DNA of 64,000 nucleotides from Linanthus parryae (GCA_023055425.1 JALGPY010000005.1:79897495-79961494); one strand, 5' to 3'. Positions 34,041 to 45,312 are shown, counted from the stretch's first letter. The notes: generated by a model from the letters alone, not told the origin. Numbers and translations are program-made.

Positions 34041-35569
34041 TGATAGCACCTTTTAGGGGATATAATTATTTAGCATTAACCACATGTTAATATGTATTTG
34101 GAGAGTGATTTGAGCCTAATGTTAGAGATTCTAGGTCGTTTTATCACTTGTTGTTCACCATGTGCTATATTGTTAGTCCGGGCGTTTCTATGCATATTTA
34201 GTGGTTATTTGTCAAAAATATAATCGCTTGGTATGTTTGTTCATGTTTTTTTGACAGGAACGGATGTTAATCGGTTGATAGGAGGCATGGAACGAACTTC
34301 GGAAACAACGGGAGCACAAGTGGAACGAAGAGAAGCAAAGATGGAGAAGCTAGGATGACCAGTCTGCACTAATCAGATGATATCTTGAGTTCTACAAATA
34401 ATTTTGGAGTGAGACCAGTTCCAAACGAAAGTAGACCCAAATAGATTTTCGACGATAGGTCACGGAGCTTAATCCGAGTCCGGATGAGAGAGATATGGCC
34501 TGCGCAATATCAGCTTACAATTTTGGACGGGAATTACAAACTGGAGGGGCTGTAATGCAATTTCAGCAAAGTACATTAAAAATTCGCCCCAGCTGATTAA
34601 AAAACGTGAAGAAGACTTAGAAGAACATAACCACACGACGGAGGAAGGGAGAGAGACGCACAGGAGTTCAAGGAAGAGAGGAGTCACGCCCATCTTCAAG
34701 GATTTCATCGTTTGATTCTTTTTCTTCATCTCTTGTACTATTTTCTATGGAGATCATGATTTTATCAAGATATTTCATGTCTAGCTAAACTCATAGCTAG
34801 GTGATTATGGAGAACTAGGGTTTACTTGGTTGATTGATGGATTCATGGATTTGCTTCATGCTTAAAGCTTAATTTCACTTTTGATTCTCACCATTCTTCT
34901 ACTTGAGTTCTTAATTCTTAAAATGTGAGGCTTGATCACCCATAGCATGTTAGTTATTGAGGAGAGTGTATGAAAATAACTCAACCCTAGGTTCGTGAAG
35001 AGTAGGAAGACACTCTTAACATTCTTGAGACTGAGAGGTGAAAGAATGAGAGTGGTCACATGAAGATTGTTTCAGTTGATTATGTTAAAGTAATATCTTT
35101 GCAAGGTTGAGAGGTCTTGTAGGTACCTTTATTATATCAACTAAAGTAGTGTGATTAGCAACATTAGACTGAAAGGATTTGTTGCTGAATACACCACAGT
35201 GTGATACATGATTGAGAGATATGTGTCACGAGTATAATCTGATATGGTGAAAGAAATAGTGAAGTGTTGTGAATTGAATCCGAAAATCAACTAAGCATCC
35301 TAGGGAACCTAAATCATCTAGTTTCTCCATACTATTAGTACTATCATTCATTTAATTTGCAGTTCTTAGTTACGTACAACCACTTGTTTGGGGGTGGCAA
35401 CCTCACAATTCTCAACACTTTTTACCGGTTACTTAGTGAAATCAATTAATTAGTTAGTTAAAGCTTGTTACGAGCTTGTCCTCGTGGGATTCGACAACCC
35501 GAGTATTAAAAATACTCACACTTTATTACTCGACCGTGCACTTGCGGTAACACGTAAGAATTCGTGTCA
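34041..35569 (+). mobile_element. Solo LTR, Athila/Tat-like (1529 bp)
   Basis: Begins TGATAGCACC and ends TTCGTGTCA, flanked by a perfect TSD, cagac (34036-34040 and 35570-35574). The 3' part (CTCGTGGGATTCGACAA, GACCGTGCACTTGCGG) parallels the end of the surrounding Athila LTR without being the same family. No internal region is present. It most likely arose by unequal recombination between the two LTRs of a full element. Confidence 0.88.
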
Positions 35570-35751
35570 CAGACCCAGGGGCCAGCAATGCCCATCCTGG
35601 TGCCAACCATGCTGGTACAGTAGCAGCAGCAAGACAGGCTGCGAGGAAGAGACCCAGGGGGAGGCAGACTCCCGAACCGTCTCTAATCCGGAGAACACAA
35701 ATTCTAGTTATAGACCAGATCAGTAGAGTCGCGAGGACGCGCCACCTCTAG
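35570..35751 (+). pseudogene. Athila post-pol ORF, C-terminal end
   Basis: After the solo LTR the frame resumes with ASNAHPGANHAGTVAAARQA, then a strongly basic stretch (ARKRPRGRQ), and stops with TAG at 35749-35751. Counting the three parts without insertions gives roughly 1.7 kb of coding length. The basic Ala-rich end would suit nucleic-acid binding, but that is a guess. Confidence 0.6.
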
Positions 35752-37433
35752 TGTGGGGGTGGGGAATCATGTCCTCCTGCATATCCATGTTTGCATATTT
35801 TGGTTCATTTTATTTTTCATTTTATTTTAATTTTTCAGTCAGCACATTTTTTATTGTTGAGTCCATCCACCACATTTTCTGACCGTGAATTAGTATGAAA
35901 AAAAAAACATTTTTTTTTGAGAAAGGGCAATTAATAGGACTAAAAACTGGAGAGAATTCAGTAATTAAGTCTCCAAGAGGAAGGAAAATTGACACCGAGG
36001 TGTAGGAGTTTTGTTTCTCTGTGGATGGTTAGATCCAGTGCGACCCAGAATTCTCCGATAGGTTGTAGCCTGAGTTAGGAATCCGACTAGTTGCCACACC
36101 GCCGTCACATAGGTAGTCGACAACCTGCCTACCAGTGCCAGCACGGTTACTGCGTTTTTCAGTGGAGTGTTTGTCTTATAACGGACCTCACGTCCTGTTT
36201 CTCAGCCTTAGGTCCAAATAGTCAGCCCATTTGCAGCCGTTTACCCCTTCATTCACAGCCACTGTAGCCTAGGAAGCCTTCTTTGTGACTTGCATCACTT
36301 GTTTAGTTGGCTAGTACTACGCGTTATGACTGAGGGAGTGAGTCTGGGAGGGTTTCAGATGGACGAGAGCTTCATATTAAATCGGTTTGGACAGCTTGAG
36401 GGTGTGACATGGTGAGTTAGAGGCGACATCATTAATTTGCAGGAGGTGAATCACTAAATTACACAGTGATCACAAGAGTAGTCGCGTGCGTGATATCTTT
36501 TCCGCACATGTTTGGGGTCTGGGGTTGTCAGGATCAATTGGTGGTCGTGTCTGTTTCTACATCTTTGGTGATGAGGAGGTTTGGTGGGACTCCACGTATT
36601 TTCCGGACTACAGGGATCAGCGATTAACGACTAATGTGGGGGTATTTCTAAAATTCGATACTTTTTGCACCCCACAAATTGGATTACTACACTACTCAGC
36701 TCAGTTAGTTCATTTTTTTATTATTATTGTGTTCATATATGTTTATGATTTATATTTAAAAAAAGAAAAGAGAAAGATGCACTCGTTGTTTTAGTTATTT
36801 CAGTTTCAGTTAATAAAGTAGAGCTGAGTAAGGGACACTGTTTAGACTACACACTGCTTCACAATTGTGGCCGCCAGAACGGCGAATCAGCACCAGGATT
36901 TCAGGGAATTGAGACACAGGGACTTAGTTGTTCTGGACAATTTTCAGGGAATTGGTGAGGGGTGTGAGTTGGAAATAATGAGATGTCATAACAAGTAGGA
37001 TTGGCCTTACCTAATACATATAAAAATCCTACCTGTTTAGACTTAGGATCCCCTGATGGTAAATATCTCGGAAGGTAGGATAACTAGGGATTTGCTCAGG
37101 ATACATACGAAAGTAACAGTAGGGAAGCCAGTGCTTTTTTTCCACCCTGAGAAACAGACAGGCTCACCGATCGCTTGTTAACCGGTGCTTCCTGGAGGTA
37201 TAGTGAACATTGAAGGACACATCAGTTTTAATTCTAGAGATTGCCCGATCTCAACCAAAAATCTTTGTTTGTCACATTTTAGTCTGTATATTCTTTGTCT
37301 GAGTCAGTTGAATAGTTGGGTCTTCTGGTCTATATCGTGAATCTTTTGGACGGGGCAGTATGCAATTGAAGTATGCAAAACATGGTCTGCAAGGAAGTAT
37401 GCAAGGGTCTGCTCGGGAAGAGCAGAGTTTAAT
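35752..37433 (+). other. Athila 3' untranslated region
   Basis: About 1.7 kb with no gene. It starts with GTGTGGGGGTGGGG and includes GTGGGGGTATTTCTAAAATTC near 36636, both resembling the polypurine tract at 37434. Long spacers with repeated tract-like sequences are usual before the 3' LTR in this clade. The short frames at 36486-36794 and 37272-37545 have no recognisable domain. Confidence 0.6.
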
Positions 37434-37445
37434 GTGGGGGTATTT
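37434..37445 (+). other. Athila polypurine tract
   Basis: GTGGGGGTATTT directly before the 3' LTR (TGACAGC at 37446) is the expected plus-strand primer region. Confidence 0.75.
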
Positions 37446-37741
37446 TGACAGCTCACAGATAGAGTTAGTTTGGGGCACCTTTTTACCATTGGTTCTGACC
37501 CTGTTGAGATTGATTTTGCCTATTTTCAGTCAGTTTTCCACTTGATACGAGAGAGAGGACGCTGAGGGCATAATTGATATATTTGAGCAATTTTATGCAT
37601 AATTTTATTTATTTGGATATGATCGCGGGTACTTGTTATTGTGTGCAGGAAACAGGTACCGAGAAATGCATGAAAGAGGCTTGGAATGGAGGGAGCGTAT
37701 CAAGTAGTCAAAGCAGAAAGACGCAGAAAAAGCTAAGTCTG

Positions 37742-38027
37742 TGCGTTCAGACGCACAGCGTGCGTTCAAACGCACAACTGAGCAGCAGAGGAAGGCAGGG
37801 GAAAAAAGACAGAAAATTGACCAAGTGTTGTGCGTTCAGACGCACATCCTGCTTTTAAACGCATGGACTTCAAAAATTCAGAAGATCGGAAACAGGAAGA
37901 GATCAACCAGATGACCAAGTGTGTGCGTTCAAACGCACAATCCAGAAAGTCAACGGAAGTCAGAGAAAAGAGTCAAAAAGTCAACAACAGAGATGTGCGT
38001 TCAAACGCACATGTGCGTTCAGACGCA
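37742..38027. repeat. Array of TGCGTTYRAACGCA palindromes, Athila 3' LTR
   Basis: Seven copies start at 37742, 37761, 37831, 37850 (two mismatches), 37924, 37996 and 38014; the 5' LTR has nine. The gap from the last copy to the TATA box at 38113 is 85 bases, as in the 5' LTR. Unit loss or gain falls between otherwise colinear sequence. Confidence 0.88.
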
Positions 38028-38112
38028 CGTCAGGACTTCCAGAAGCTTCCAGGACGGGTTTAGACTGGGGCAGAACAGGAATTTCAGGCATCAGCTTGAG
38101 AGGCTGTGGCAG

Positions 38113-38120
38113 TATAAAAA
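38113..38120 (+). promoter_or_regulatory. Athila 3' LTR TATA box
   Basis: TATAAAAA at the place of TATAAAAG in the 5' LTR. GAATTTCAGG at 38079-38088 lies the same 34 bases upstream. Confidence 0.68.
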
Positions 38121-39110
38121 AGGTGTCCTAGCACAGAATTAGGTTACACTCATCATCACAGAAGACAGTACCAGAGCCGGCAATTTGGAGCAGAGAAGAG
38201 ATTGGAGCAGTTTCAGTATTCAACCATAAAATCGTTTGATCTTTATTCTTTCTTTTATGAAACATTGTTTTTTTAATAATGTACGCTAGCTAAACCTTTT
38301 ACCTAGGTTCTCGGTGAGCCTATGGTTTATGAATTAAGCGACGTGGTTTGTTTTGATTTTCAGATTCATGACTAGTTTGAAGTCTTAATAGAATATTGGA
38401 TTGTTTATTATTTTGTCTTTGATTTTATATTTATGCATGAACGGCCTGATGACCCAGGAGTGCTACAGATAGGATCTGGTGCGTGAGAGTGGCCAGTGAG
38501 AGTTAGGAAGAGAAGACAGGATTTAGTACTCTTCCTTGATAGACCGAGAGGTGAAGAGAATCAGGGGACTACCCTAAAAGCATTAGACCAACTGCTAGAA
38601 GTTTAGGGGGAGACCGAGAGGAGAACCTGTAACCCTAGCAGACTTAGAACAAACATGCAGATTGAGGTGAACCTAGGTGATCCAAAAATCTGCAGGAGAG
38701 TGATAGATGCATGAGAACGAGAGGAGATTGTATCATTGGTATGCTGGCATAAACAATACCATTGTGTGTTTCTGAAATCAAAGTAAACTGTGAAAGCTGA
38801 ATAGTAACCCTAGGGGATCCTGGAGCCTAGATCTTTAATTCATCAGTTTTTTGACTTAGAAAAATTTTCATAAAATTTACTTCAAAAAATAGTTTCTTTA
38901 ATTACTGTTTTTATTTACTGCAATTTAGTTTAGTAATACACACACAACTATTCCTCTTTTTTTTTTTACGGATCTGTAATTAGTTCTGATTTCAAAATTA
39001 AAAAATCGTCCTGTTCTCGTGGGTTAGATAATTAGAGTCACAAATACGTTACTCTATATAACTTGATCGTACACTTGCGAAAAAGCACATAGATTTACGC
39101 TGTCAAGGGG

Positions 39111-40344
39111 GCCTAGGTTGGTCGTTTCAAACTCCTTGTTGAGTTTGATGACAAGTGATGAAATAAATGAAGTGTCATTCCCAGTTAGGATTATATCATC
39201 AACATATAATAACAAAATAGTGATATGTGAGTGCTTGTGTCTAATAAACAAGGAAGAATCAGCATAAGAGGATTTGAAACCCAGAGATAGGAGTAGTTGG
39301 GGAGGGACAATGGGGGGGAGGGACAGTCGGTGTAGTATATGTTCCTGTAAAAGAAGAGAAATCAGTACACAGTTTAGGAGAAATAGAAGCAGCAGTAGTA
39401 GTTTTAGAATAAGGAAAGCAATATTCATCAAAAATGACATCTCTGCTAACATTGAATTTTTTTCACTTTGATCAAAGCATAAATAACCATTAAACCTATC
39501 TGCATATCCTAAAAAGATGCATTTTTTAGTTTTTGGAGATAACTTTAATGAAATATAAGGTGTTAGACGTGGGTAGCAAACACAACCAAAGATTTTTAGT
39601 TTAGTAAACTTGGTTTCTTTTTAAATAAGATTTCAAATGGTGGTTTATTTTGTGTGTTAGCAATTGGCATTCTATTGATAAGATATGTTGCAGTTGCAAT
39701 TGCATGATACCAGAAATAAGAGGGCAAACTTGCATTGTGCATCAAAGTAACAGCTGTTTCAACAATGTGTATGTGTTTATGTTCAAACACTCCATTTTGT
39801 TGTGGTGTATGTGGGCATGATCTTTGATGTGTAATACCATGAGTGCTAAGAAAAGTTTGAAACAAGTATGACATGTATTCTCCACCTCCATCAGTTCTAA
39901 GCACAGTAATAGAGCAATTAAGTAATTTTTCAACAAAAGCTTTAAGTTTCTCAAATACAGATTGTACTTCAGATTTGTTATGTAATGGAAACAACCAGGT
40001 AAATATAGAATAACCATCAATGAACAAGACATAAAATTTATAATAATGATAGGATATTGTAGCAGCTGGACCCCAAACATCAGAATGCAAAATTTCTAAT
40101 GGTCTTTTCACAACAGTTTGAGATTGTTCATATGGCAACCTAGTAATCTTTCCAGCAAGACAAGATTCACAGAGGGTACTATTAAGTTTTGATTTAATTG
40201 AAGAACACTTAACACATTTTGATAAAAAAAAAAAAAAATTGGATGGATGCCCTAAACGAGCATGCCATAAAGGAGACTTGACTTGTTGAACCAAGAAAGC
40301 TTGAGGAGAAGACTTGACAGGTATAGACTGAGACTGGATGGGAT
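39111..40344 (-). pseudogene. pol: Copia B integrase and start of RT
   Basis: Minus strand: GAG-pre-integrase LWHARLGHPSN (near 40265), then the integrase core with HSDVWGP, RTDGGGEY and NGVFEHKH carrying the three acidic residues, and LPSYFWYHAIATATYLINRM. A frame change near 39600 follows. About 39452-39111 then holds FLLYVDDIILTGN-type text with an intact YVDD. The linker jumps from the integrase connector to LSLGFKSSYADSSLF, so the RT N-terminal part is deleted. The frame is cut at 39111 by the Athila insertion. Confidence 0.88.
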
Positions 40345-41993
40345 TAGGGATGGCCAATCAGGCTAAAACATTTGGGCTAGCCCGCACCACATCTTGCCCC
40401 ACACACTACTCACACACCATTTAAGTAGTGTGTGGGCCGGCCCGCAAGCAATTATGAACTGGGCTTCATTTAAGTTGTGTGCGCGCTGGGCCCATTCGGG
40501 TTAGGGTATGGCTTGTATCAAGAAACCCGCTACTGCCTATTGGCTCGTCTTTACACGGTGGTCTCACGACTCTCACGGTCTCACCTTCCTTCCTTCGTCT
40601 CCATCCGAGTGGCGTTTACTTCGCAACAACGATCGCAGCAACGAAGAAGAAGAAGATCTACACGATTGAATCTCTTCTTGGCTCACATCCGGTAAGCATC
40701 TCTCTCTCTCTTGCACACGTCTGTTTGAAGTTGAACTTCTCTGCTTCTCCTACACTAATCTTTGATCTGTCTCATATATCACGATTGCCTTCACGAGTTT
40801 CCATTTATTAAACAATCAATTCGTTTTTGATTTGGGTTTCAGCGAATGCTTTTGAAGATCGCCGTTTGAAAATCAGTTTTTTATTTGGGTTTCAGCGAAT
40901 GCTTTTGAAGATCGCTGTTTGAAAATCGTTTTTTTGATTTGGGTTTCAGCGATTGCTTTTGATTTTGGTTTCAGCGATTGCCTTTGATTTGTGTTTTATG
41001 TACGGTCACATTATGATGTAGAACTACTGAAAGATAAAATCTGCAGGTGAGAGCCCACAAGTATAGATCTACTGACCATTTTTTCTTAAATGGATGTTGG
41101 ATAAGAGTTAACACACACACACTTACAACTTGAGTAACTGGTCCAATTTGATAACTTCTACCTTTGTGTAACTTGTTGAGGCGAGACTAGAAGCAGATCT
41201 ATACGGGTTTCTTCAAGTTCTAGACAAAGCAGCTTTACGTAATTAGCAAAGAAAATGACAATAATAGGCCCCATCGAAGTTCACAGAGTATTAGGGGCTG
41301 TTTAGATAACTTTTTTTTGTCTCTTTAAACTAAAAAACAATAGTGATTGGAAAGTTTCAATTTCCTGTAATAATACGCGAGACCCTGTCAGATCAATTTG
41401 TATACTGATTTGGTGCGGTACACCATTTTCAAGCGTATCACATAGGGTTTAATAAAGTGATTGTATTTCGTTGCTTGCTAAGTTGCATGTGGCAACTCGT
41501 TTCTGGTGTTTGTTTGTATGGCAACAGGGAGGCTGGGAGGGTATAATATTTGGTTAGTGGCTACTGAATGCAAGTCAGAGAGTGTGCAGTGCAAAGATGG
41601 AGCCGATGAACATGCAAAGTGTATGATTGATGATGAGTTTGATGGTCTACTTTCTAACAAACTTTGGATGGATTTGGATGTCTCTGAATCTCTTATTTTT
41701 AATTAGTTATCGAACCTTTGTAGTTGGACTTTTTTTTAAGGCTTTTTTAGTTTAAAACTTTTTTTTAAAATGCACATATGGGCTGAATTATTTAAAATTT
41801 AAGCTAAATGCGGGTCTAAGCGGGCCGGGTGTGTGTGTGTGGGCTGAATTAGGCCCGCTTTGTTCGGGTGCGGGTCATTGTGTAGTACCTTGTAAAGAGG
41901 GTTTTGATGCGGGCCAAAGCGTATATTGGCACTACAGCGGGCCGGGTTAGGTTTATTGAATTTTGGCCCGACCCGGCCCGATTGCCATCCCTA
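40345..41993. mobile_element. Non-autonomous hAT element (1649 bp)
   Basis: Terminal inverted repeats TAGGGATGGC(C)AATC and GATTGCCATCCCTA lie inside a perfect 8-bp TSD, gatgggat (40337-40344 and 41994-42001). Subterminal DNA is rich in GGGCCGG and GCCCG on both sides. An 8-bp TSD marks the hAT superfamily. No transposase domain is seen. A small frame at 41518-41706 has no recognisable homologue. Confidence 0.92.
40828..40990. repeat. Tandem repeats in the hAT element
   Basis: Three to four shortening units of TTTGGGTTTCAGCGAATGC plus GAAGATCGCCGTTTGAAAAT occur, of about 60 bp and then about 30 bp. They look like the duplicated end of an intron or 5' leader. Non-coding. Confidence 0.65.
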
Positions 41994-42001
41994 GATGGGA
42001 T

Positions 42002-43078
42002 ATAGACCATTTTTACTCAAACCCTGGTACAGTATTTTGCCCGTAGCCATGTCCTAAATGCAGAATGAGGTTTTATCAAAAATAAATCTCACATTATTAT
42101 CACAACACATTTTGTTCACAGATAGTAGATTGGCAGATAAAGCAGGTACATGTAGAGTATTTGATAAATGAAAAGAACAAGTAGAGGTTGAGAGAATAGC
42201 AGTACCAGAGTTTTGAATGGAGAGAGATGAGTCATTACCAATGGTGACTTTATCATTACCATTGTAAGGGTCAGATAGAGAGAGAGATTCTTCAAGTCGT
42301 GTCATGTGTGTTTTGATGCACCAGTATCAGTGAGCCAAAAGTTGGAAGGAGACACATGAGAGTTTGTGCTAGCAGCCATTGCAGCAAGCTGTTCTAGTGG
42401 ATTTTTTCCTTGATATACAAAATCCATTCTGTGATAGCAGTCTATAGCAGAATGATAGTCATTTCCACAGATTTGACAATTGATGGGTGTCTAGGATCCT
42501 TTGTTATAATTGGCAGAACTAACATAGGAAGTGTTATCATTAGACTGACCATAATAGGATCCACGACCCCTATTATAGTTAGGGTTTTGACCATAACCAT
42601 TCCTCTGACCTCCTCTTTGGCCGAAGGATCGACCCCTGTTGTGGTCAAAACGACCACCACCACCCCTACCAGGCCCATGGTTCCGATTTGCCCCATGAAA
42701 ACGACCGGAACTCGACTGACCTCGTCCTCGATAGGAGTTAGAAAAAGTGGAATAAAAAGCAGTACGGGTAGGCGAATCATGAGAAACAGTTTGTGATTCA
42801 AGCATTTGCTCTTCTGCTTTGAGTAAAACATGAAGTTCTTGAAATGAAAGAGGAGTGGAGTGCGGTCTTAAAGCAGATCGAAAAGAGTTATACTCAATCG
42901 GTAGGCCATTTAGAGCGTATAAAAGCATGTCTTCTTCATCAATCTTAACAGAACAAATAGAGAGCTTATCACGAGTCGATTTAAGTTTTTGCATGTAGAG
43001 ATCTATGGAGTCCGAACGTTTTTCTGTATTTTGAAGATCATATTTGAGTTGTAAAATATTTGCACGAGAGAGAGAGAG
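42002..43078 (-). pseudogene. gag: Copia B gag C-terminal part and protease
   Basis: Minus strand 42994-42491 reads KIDEEDMLLYALNGLP and ELHVLLKAEEQMLESQ (end of copia UBN2 gag), then a Gly/Arg/Asn-rich stretch. After a stop near 42490 the CCHC knuckle CQICGNDYHSAIDC and the protease WLTDTGASKH follow, then SFHLSNTLHVPALSANLLS near 42160. Gag text begins almost directly after the primer site, so the leader and the N-terminal part of gag are deleted. Confidence 0.85.
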
Positions 43079-43090
43079 GCTCGGATACCA
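43079..43090 (-). other. Copia B primer-binding site
   Basis: GCTCGGATACCA on the plus strand is TGGTATCCGAGC on the minus strand: the tRNA-Met-type site with one change. It adjoins the 5' LTR. Confidence 0.8.
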
Positions 43091-43452
43091 TGAAAGAGAA
43101 TCAAAGATTCAAGAATGAAGAACACGAAAGAGTAAAAGGAAAATAAGGGTTTTCATTAAGAGAGTAAAAGACGGTACATGAATCAACATAATGATGATCG
43201 ATACAACCGAGGAGACTAAATACAAAGTCATTAGCAACGGTTGGATTTAATCCAACGGATGAATACAAACGGGCAGAAAGGAAGCTTCCAGATAACGCGT
43301 GTTCTGGTGTAACCCTAATGGATTTGGGTTGTAGGAGAGTTGGGCTTGTGGTCTGTGAAGCTGGCCCAGTCTTGAGTTTGTCTTCAGATAGGCCCAATTG
43401 AATGTATATGAAGTCCAGCAGGCTTAAGCCTCCAAAACACCATCTTCTAATA
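43091..43452 (-). repeat. Copia B 5' LTR
   Basis: Partner of 16099-16460. It is followed by the TSD cctgt (43453-43457). Confidence 0.93.
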
Positions 43453-43457
43453 CCTGT

Positions 43458-43658
43458 CTCGAGTCATGTCATCCAGGCTATTACGTGGCGGTTTGCTCTC
43501 GACAGAAGCTGGAACAATAGCCAGAGAGGATGCAACCACAACTTTGGCTGGCTGCTTAAGTTTGAGCAGACGTCACTCTTCTTCCTTTACATGTTATCTG
43601 AATAGGCTCTATTGTCGCTACCTACTTTACCTACAATTCTCTTTACTAGAAAAGATTC
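43458..43658. other. Unassigned flank of copia B
   Basis: About 200 bp of higher-complexity DNA. One frame gives SSRLLRGGLLSTEAGTIARE, which I do not recognise. It could be a host exon remnant split from 15.3-16.1 kb by copia B, but joining the two sides gave no product I could name. Confidence 0.3.
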
Positions 43659-43660
43659 TA

Positions 43661-44673
43661 CCACTCCGTTTCTTCTCTTTAGCCCCCTTTCTATTTTTGG
43701 ACGTTTCCTCTCTTGCTCCCCCTTTCTCTTTTTGGCATGTTTAATATTCGACAATGACCATTTTGCCCTCACAATAATACCACCCATTTCATTTCAACAT
43801 ACCCTACCCTACCTCTTTTCTTCTCCCACCTCACTATCCACCACTCATTTGTAGATAAGATCTTCAGATTGAATAGAGAGAGAGAGAGAGAAAGCAGGCG
43901 GTTTTGCAAAAGAGAGAAAGAGGAAGAAGGGTAAGAGAAGAAGACGAAGAAGGGGAAGGAGAGATCTCGACGGCGGTAACACACCATCGACAACCTAGAC
44001 GGCGATCTGGACGATCTCGACGGCATCTCGACAGTGTTGACTGGACGGCGATCGAGACGGCTATTTCGACTGTGTTGACTCGACGGCTATCTCGACGGTG
44101 TTGCGGACAACGAGAACGACGGACGACGGCGGCGGTGGTGGACGAGTATTTCTGGCGGTCGATGAGGGCGGCGGAGGTCCCTAGTTTCCTCCTTCTCCGT
44201 CGATCCAGGCGGTAGCTGGGTCTTCTCCGGCAAGGAGGCATGGCGCGGCGGTGGTAGCGACCGGGTCTCCGGCGAATTGATCTGTTCTTCCTCTTCTTCT
44301 TTTCCTCTTCATCTTCTTCTGACTTTTTTTCTTGGATTTGTAAGTTTAGTCTTTGATATGTTGGTTTATGTTGATTCATATATTAGCAACGAATTTACAG
44401 ATATTGTTGGATATGTTAATTTATGTTGTTGGTTGTTGACTGGTGGTGGTGGAGGTCTGGTGGTGGTGGTAGACTGGTGGGGGACTGACTGTGTTGGTGG
44501 AGGAGTGGGGGCTGTGTTGGTGGTGGTTTTTTGTTTTCACAGATTCAGAGTAGTAGAGAGAGAAGAGGATATGAGTGGAATATAGAGAAACATTAGGGGC
44601 AAGATAGTAAATGACATAAATTCCTTAATTACCGTGCCCACCCAAAGGGGGCTAAAGAGAAGAAACGGACTGG
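43661..44673. mobile_element. 1-kb TIR element with Stowaway-like ends
   Basis: 30-bp terminal inverted repeats (from CCACTCCGTTTCTTCTC inward to AGCCCCCTTT) match at 29 of 30 positions and are flanked by TA (43659-43660 and 44674-44675). The interior has a GA repeat (43876-43895), a purine-rich leader-like stretch, a GACGGC-rich part (43965-44210) and a GGT-rich part (44430-44525). It resembles a gene 5' leader picked up by a mariner-like non-autonomous element. No transposase. Confidence 0.8.
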
Positions 44674-44774
44674 TAGTAGTAAAAGAATGATGTAGTCTGT
44701 TCCTTTCCAGCTACGTCTCCATTCTTTTGCTATAGACTAGTAGATAGGTTATATTCATTTGTTCTTGTTTCATA

Positions 44775-45254
44775 CCAGTCTGTCCCTGGTCTTTGTTCTC
44801 ATTTGACTTTTTTACTCGTATTTGGGTCACTTTCACCGGGTAATTTGGATAGCAAAATAATACGATTTTTTGATATTTTTTTTCACCATATTATAGAGCA
44901 ACTTTTATTCTACAACACCATGAAAAAATTATCAAAAAATTACATCGGTTTGCTATTCAAATCACCGGGTCAAAGTGATCCAGTGAACAAGGGCGGATCT
45001 AGGTAGACAAAAGTGGGGGCTATAGCGCCCACTCAACTTTCAAAATTAAAAATGTACCCTTCATGTTTTTAGTATTTCCACTTTAGCCCTCACATAAATT
45101 ACATTTTAGCCCCCACTCAAAATATACGAAAATCAAAATTTATCCTTAGGTCATTACTTTTTTCTAATTTAGCCCCACTGCCATGAAATCTTGGATCCGC
45201 CCCTGCCAGTGAATACTGACAGAAGTCAAATTGGGAACAAAGAGCAAGAACTGG
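44775..45254. mobile_element. Stowaway-type MITE, copy 2, with a hAT MITE inside
   Basis: TA (44773-44774 and 45255-45256) flanks decayed ends CCAGTCTGTCCC and AAGAACTGG. The interior matches the MITE at 45313 (GGATAGCAAAATAATACGAT). A 218-bp hAT MITE plus an 8-bp TSD copy interrupts it near its right end. Confidence 0.85.
44988..45205. mobile_element. hAT MITE nested in Stowaway MITE (218 bp)
   Basis: Ends CAAGGGCGGATCTAGG and CTTGGATCCGCCCCTG form an imperfect inverted repeat. A perfect 8-bp TSD, ccagtgaa, lies at 44980-44987 and 45206-45213. The interior has inverted GCCCCCACTC-like segments. No coding capacity. Confidence 0.9.
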
Positions 45255-45312
45255 TAGTAGACATGATCCTTTCAAGCTAAGTCTCCTTTCTTTTGCTCTA
45301 GATTAGTAGATA

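Larger units (their letters stand above)
17326..39105 (+). mobile_element. Athila-type Ty3/gypsy retrotransposon, 21.8 kb with nested insertions
   Basis: LTRs at 17326-18984 and 37446-39105 both begin TGACA and end GCTGTCA and are flanked by a perfect TSD, agggg (17321-17325 and 39106-39110), within the RT of copia B. The primer site TGGCGCCGGTTCC (18991-19003) is of the tRNA-Asp type used by the Athila/Tat clade. Order: gag, protease, RT, RNase H, integrase, palindrome array, a long post-pol ORF, untranslated DNA, polypurine tract, 3' LTR. RT before integrase marks Ty3/gypsy. All genes carry frameshifts or stops. About 8.4 kb of the interval is two later insertions. Confidence 0.95.
37446..39105 (+). 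repeat. Athila 3' LTR (1660 bp)
   Basis: Begins TGACAGCTCACAGATAG and ends ACGCTGTCA, with terminal inverted repeat TGACAGC/GCTGTCA. It carries a 38-bp block (near 38291-38328) absent from the 5' LTR, and two fewer palindromes. Confidence 0.95.
16099..43452 (-). mobile_element. Ty1/copia element B, carrying nested Athila and hAT insertions
   Basis: Two 362-bp LTRs (16099-16460 and 43091-43452) in minus orientation are flanked by a perfect 5-bp TSD, cctgt (16094-16098 and 43453-43457). The coding remnants read right to left: gag, knuckle, protease (43078-42002), pre-integrase, integrase and RT start (40344-39111), RT end and RNase H (17325-16461). Removing the Athila (17326-39105) rejoins the RT; removing the hAT (40345-41993) rejoins the protease to the pre-integrase. 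Counted LTR differences: 14 over 362 positions, so it is much older than A1. The first part of gag and the N-terminal part of RT are missing, so it was defective apart from the insertions. Confidence 0.94.

Noticed and set aside
43402..43744. Possible mitochondrial-type host exon (SSRLLRGGLLSTEA)
   Set aside because: The frame crosses the copia B LTR, the joined flanks give no clear product, and I cannot name a family.
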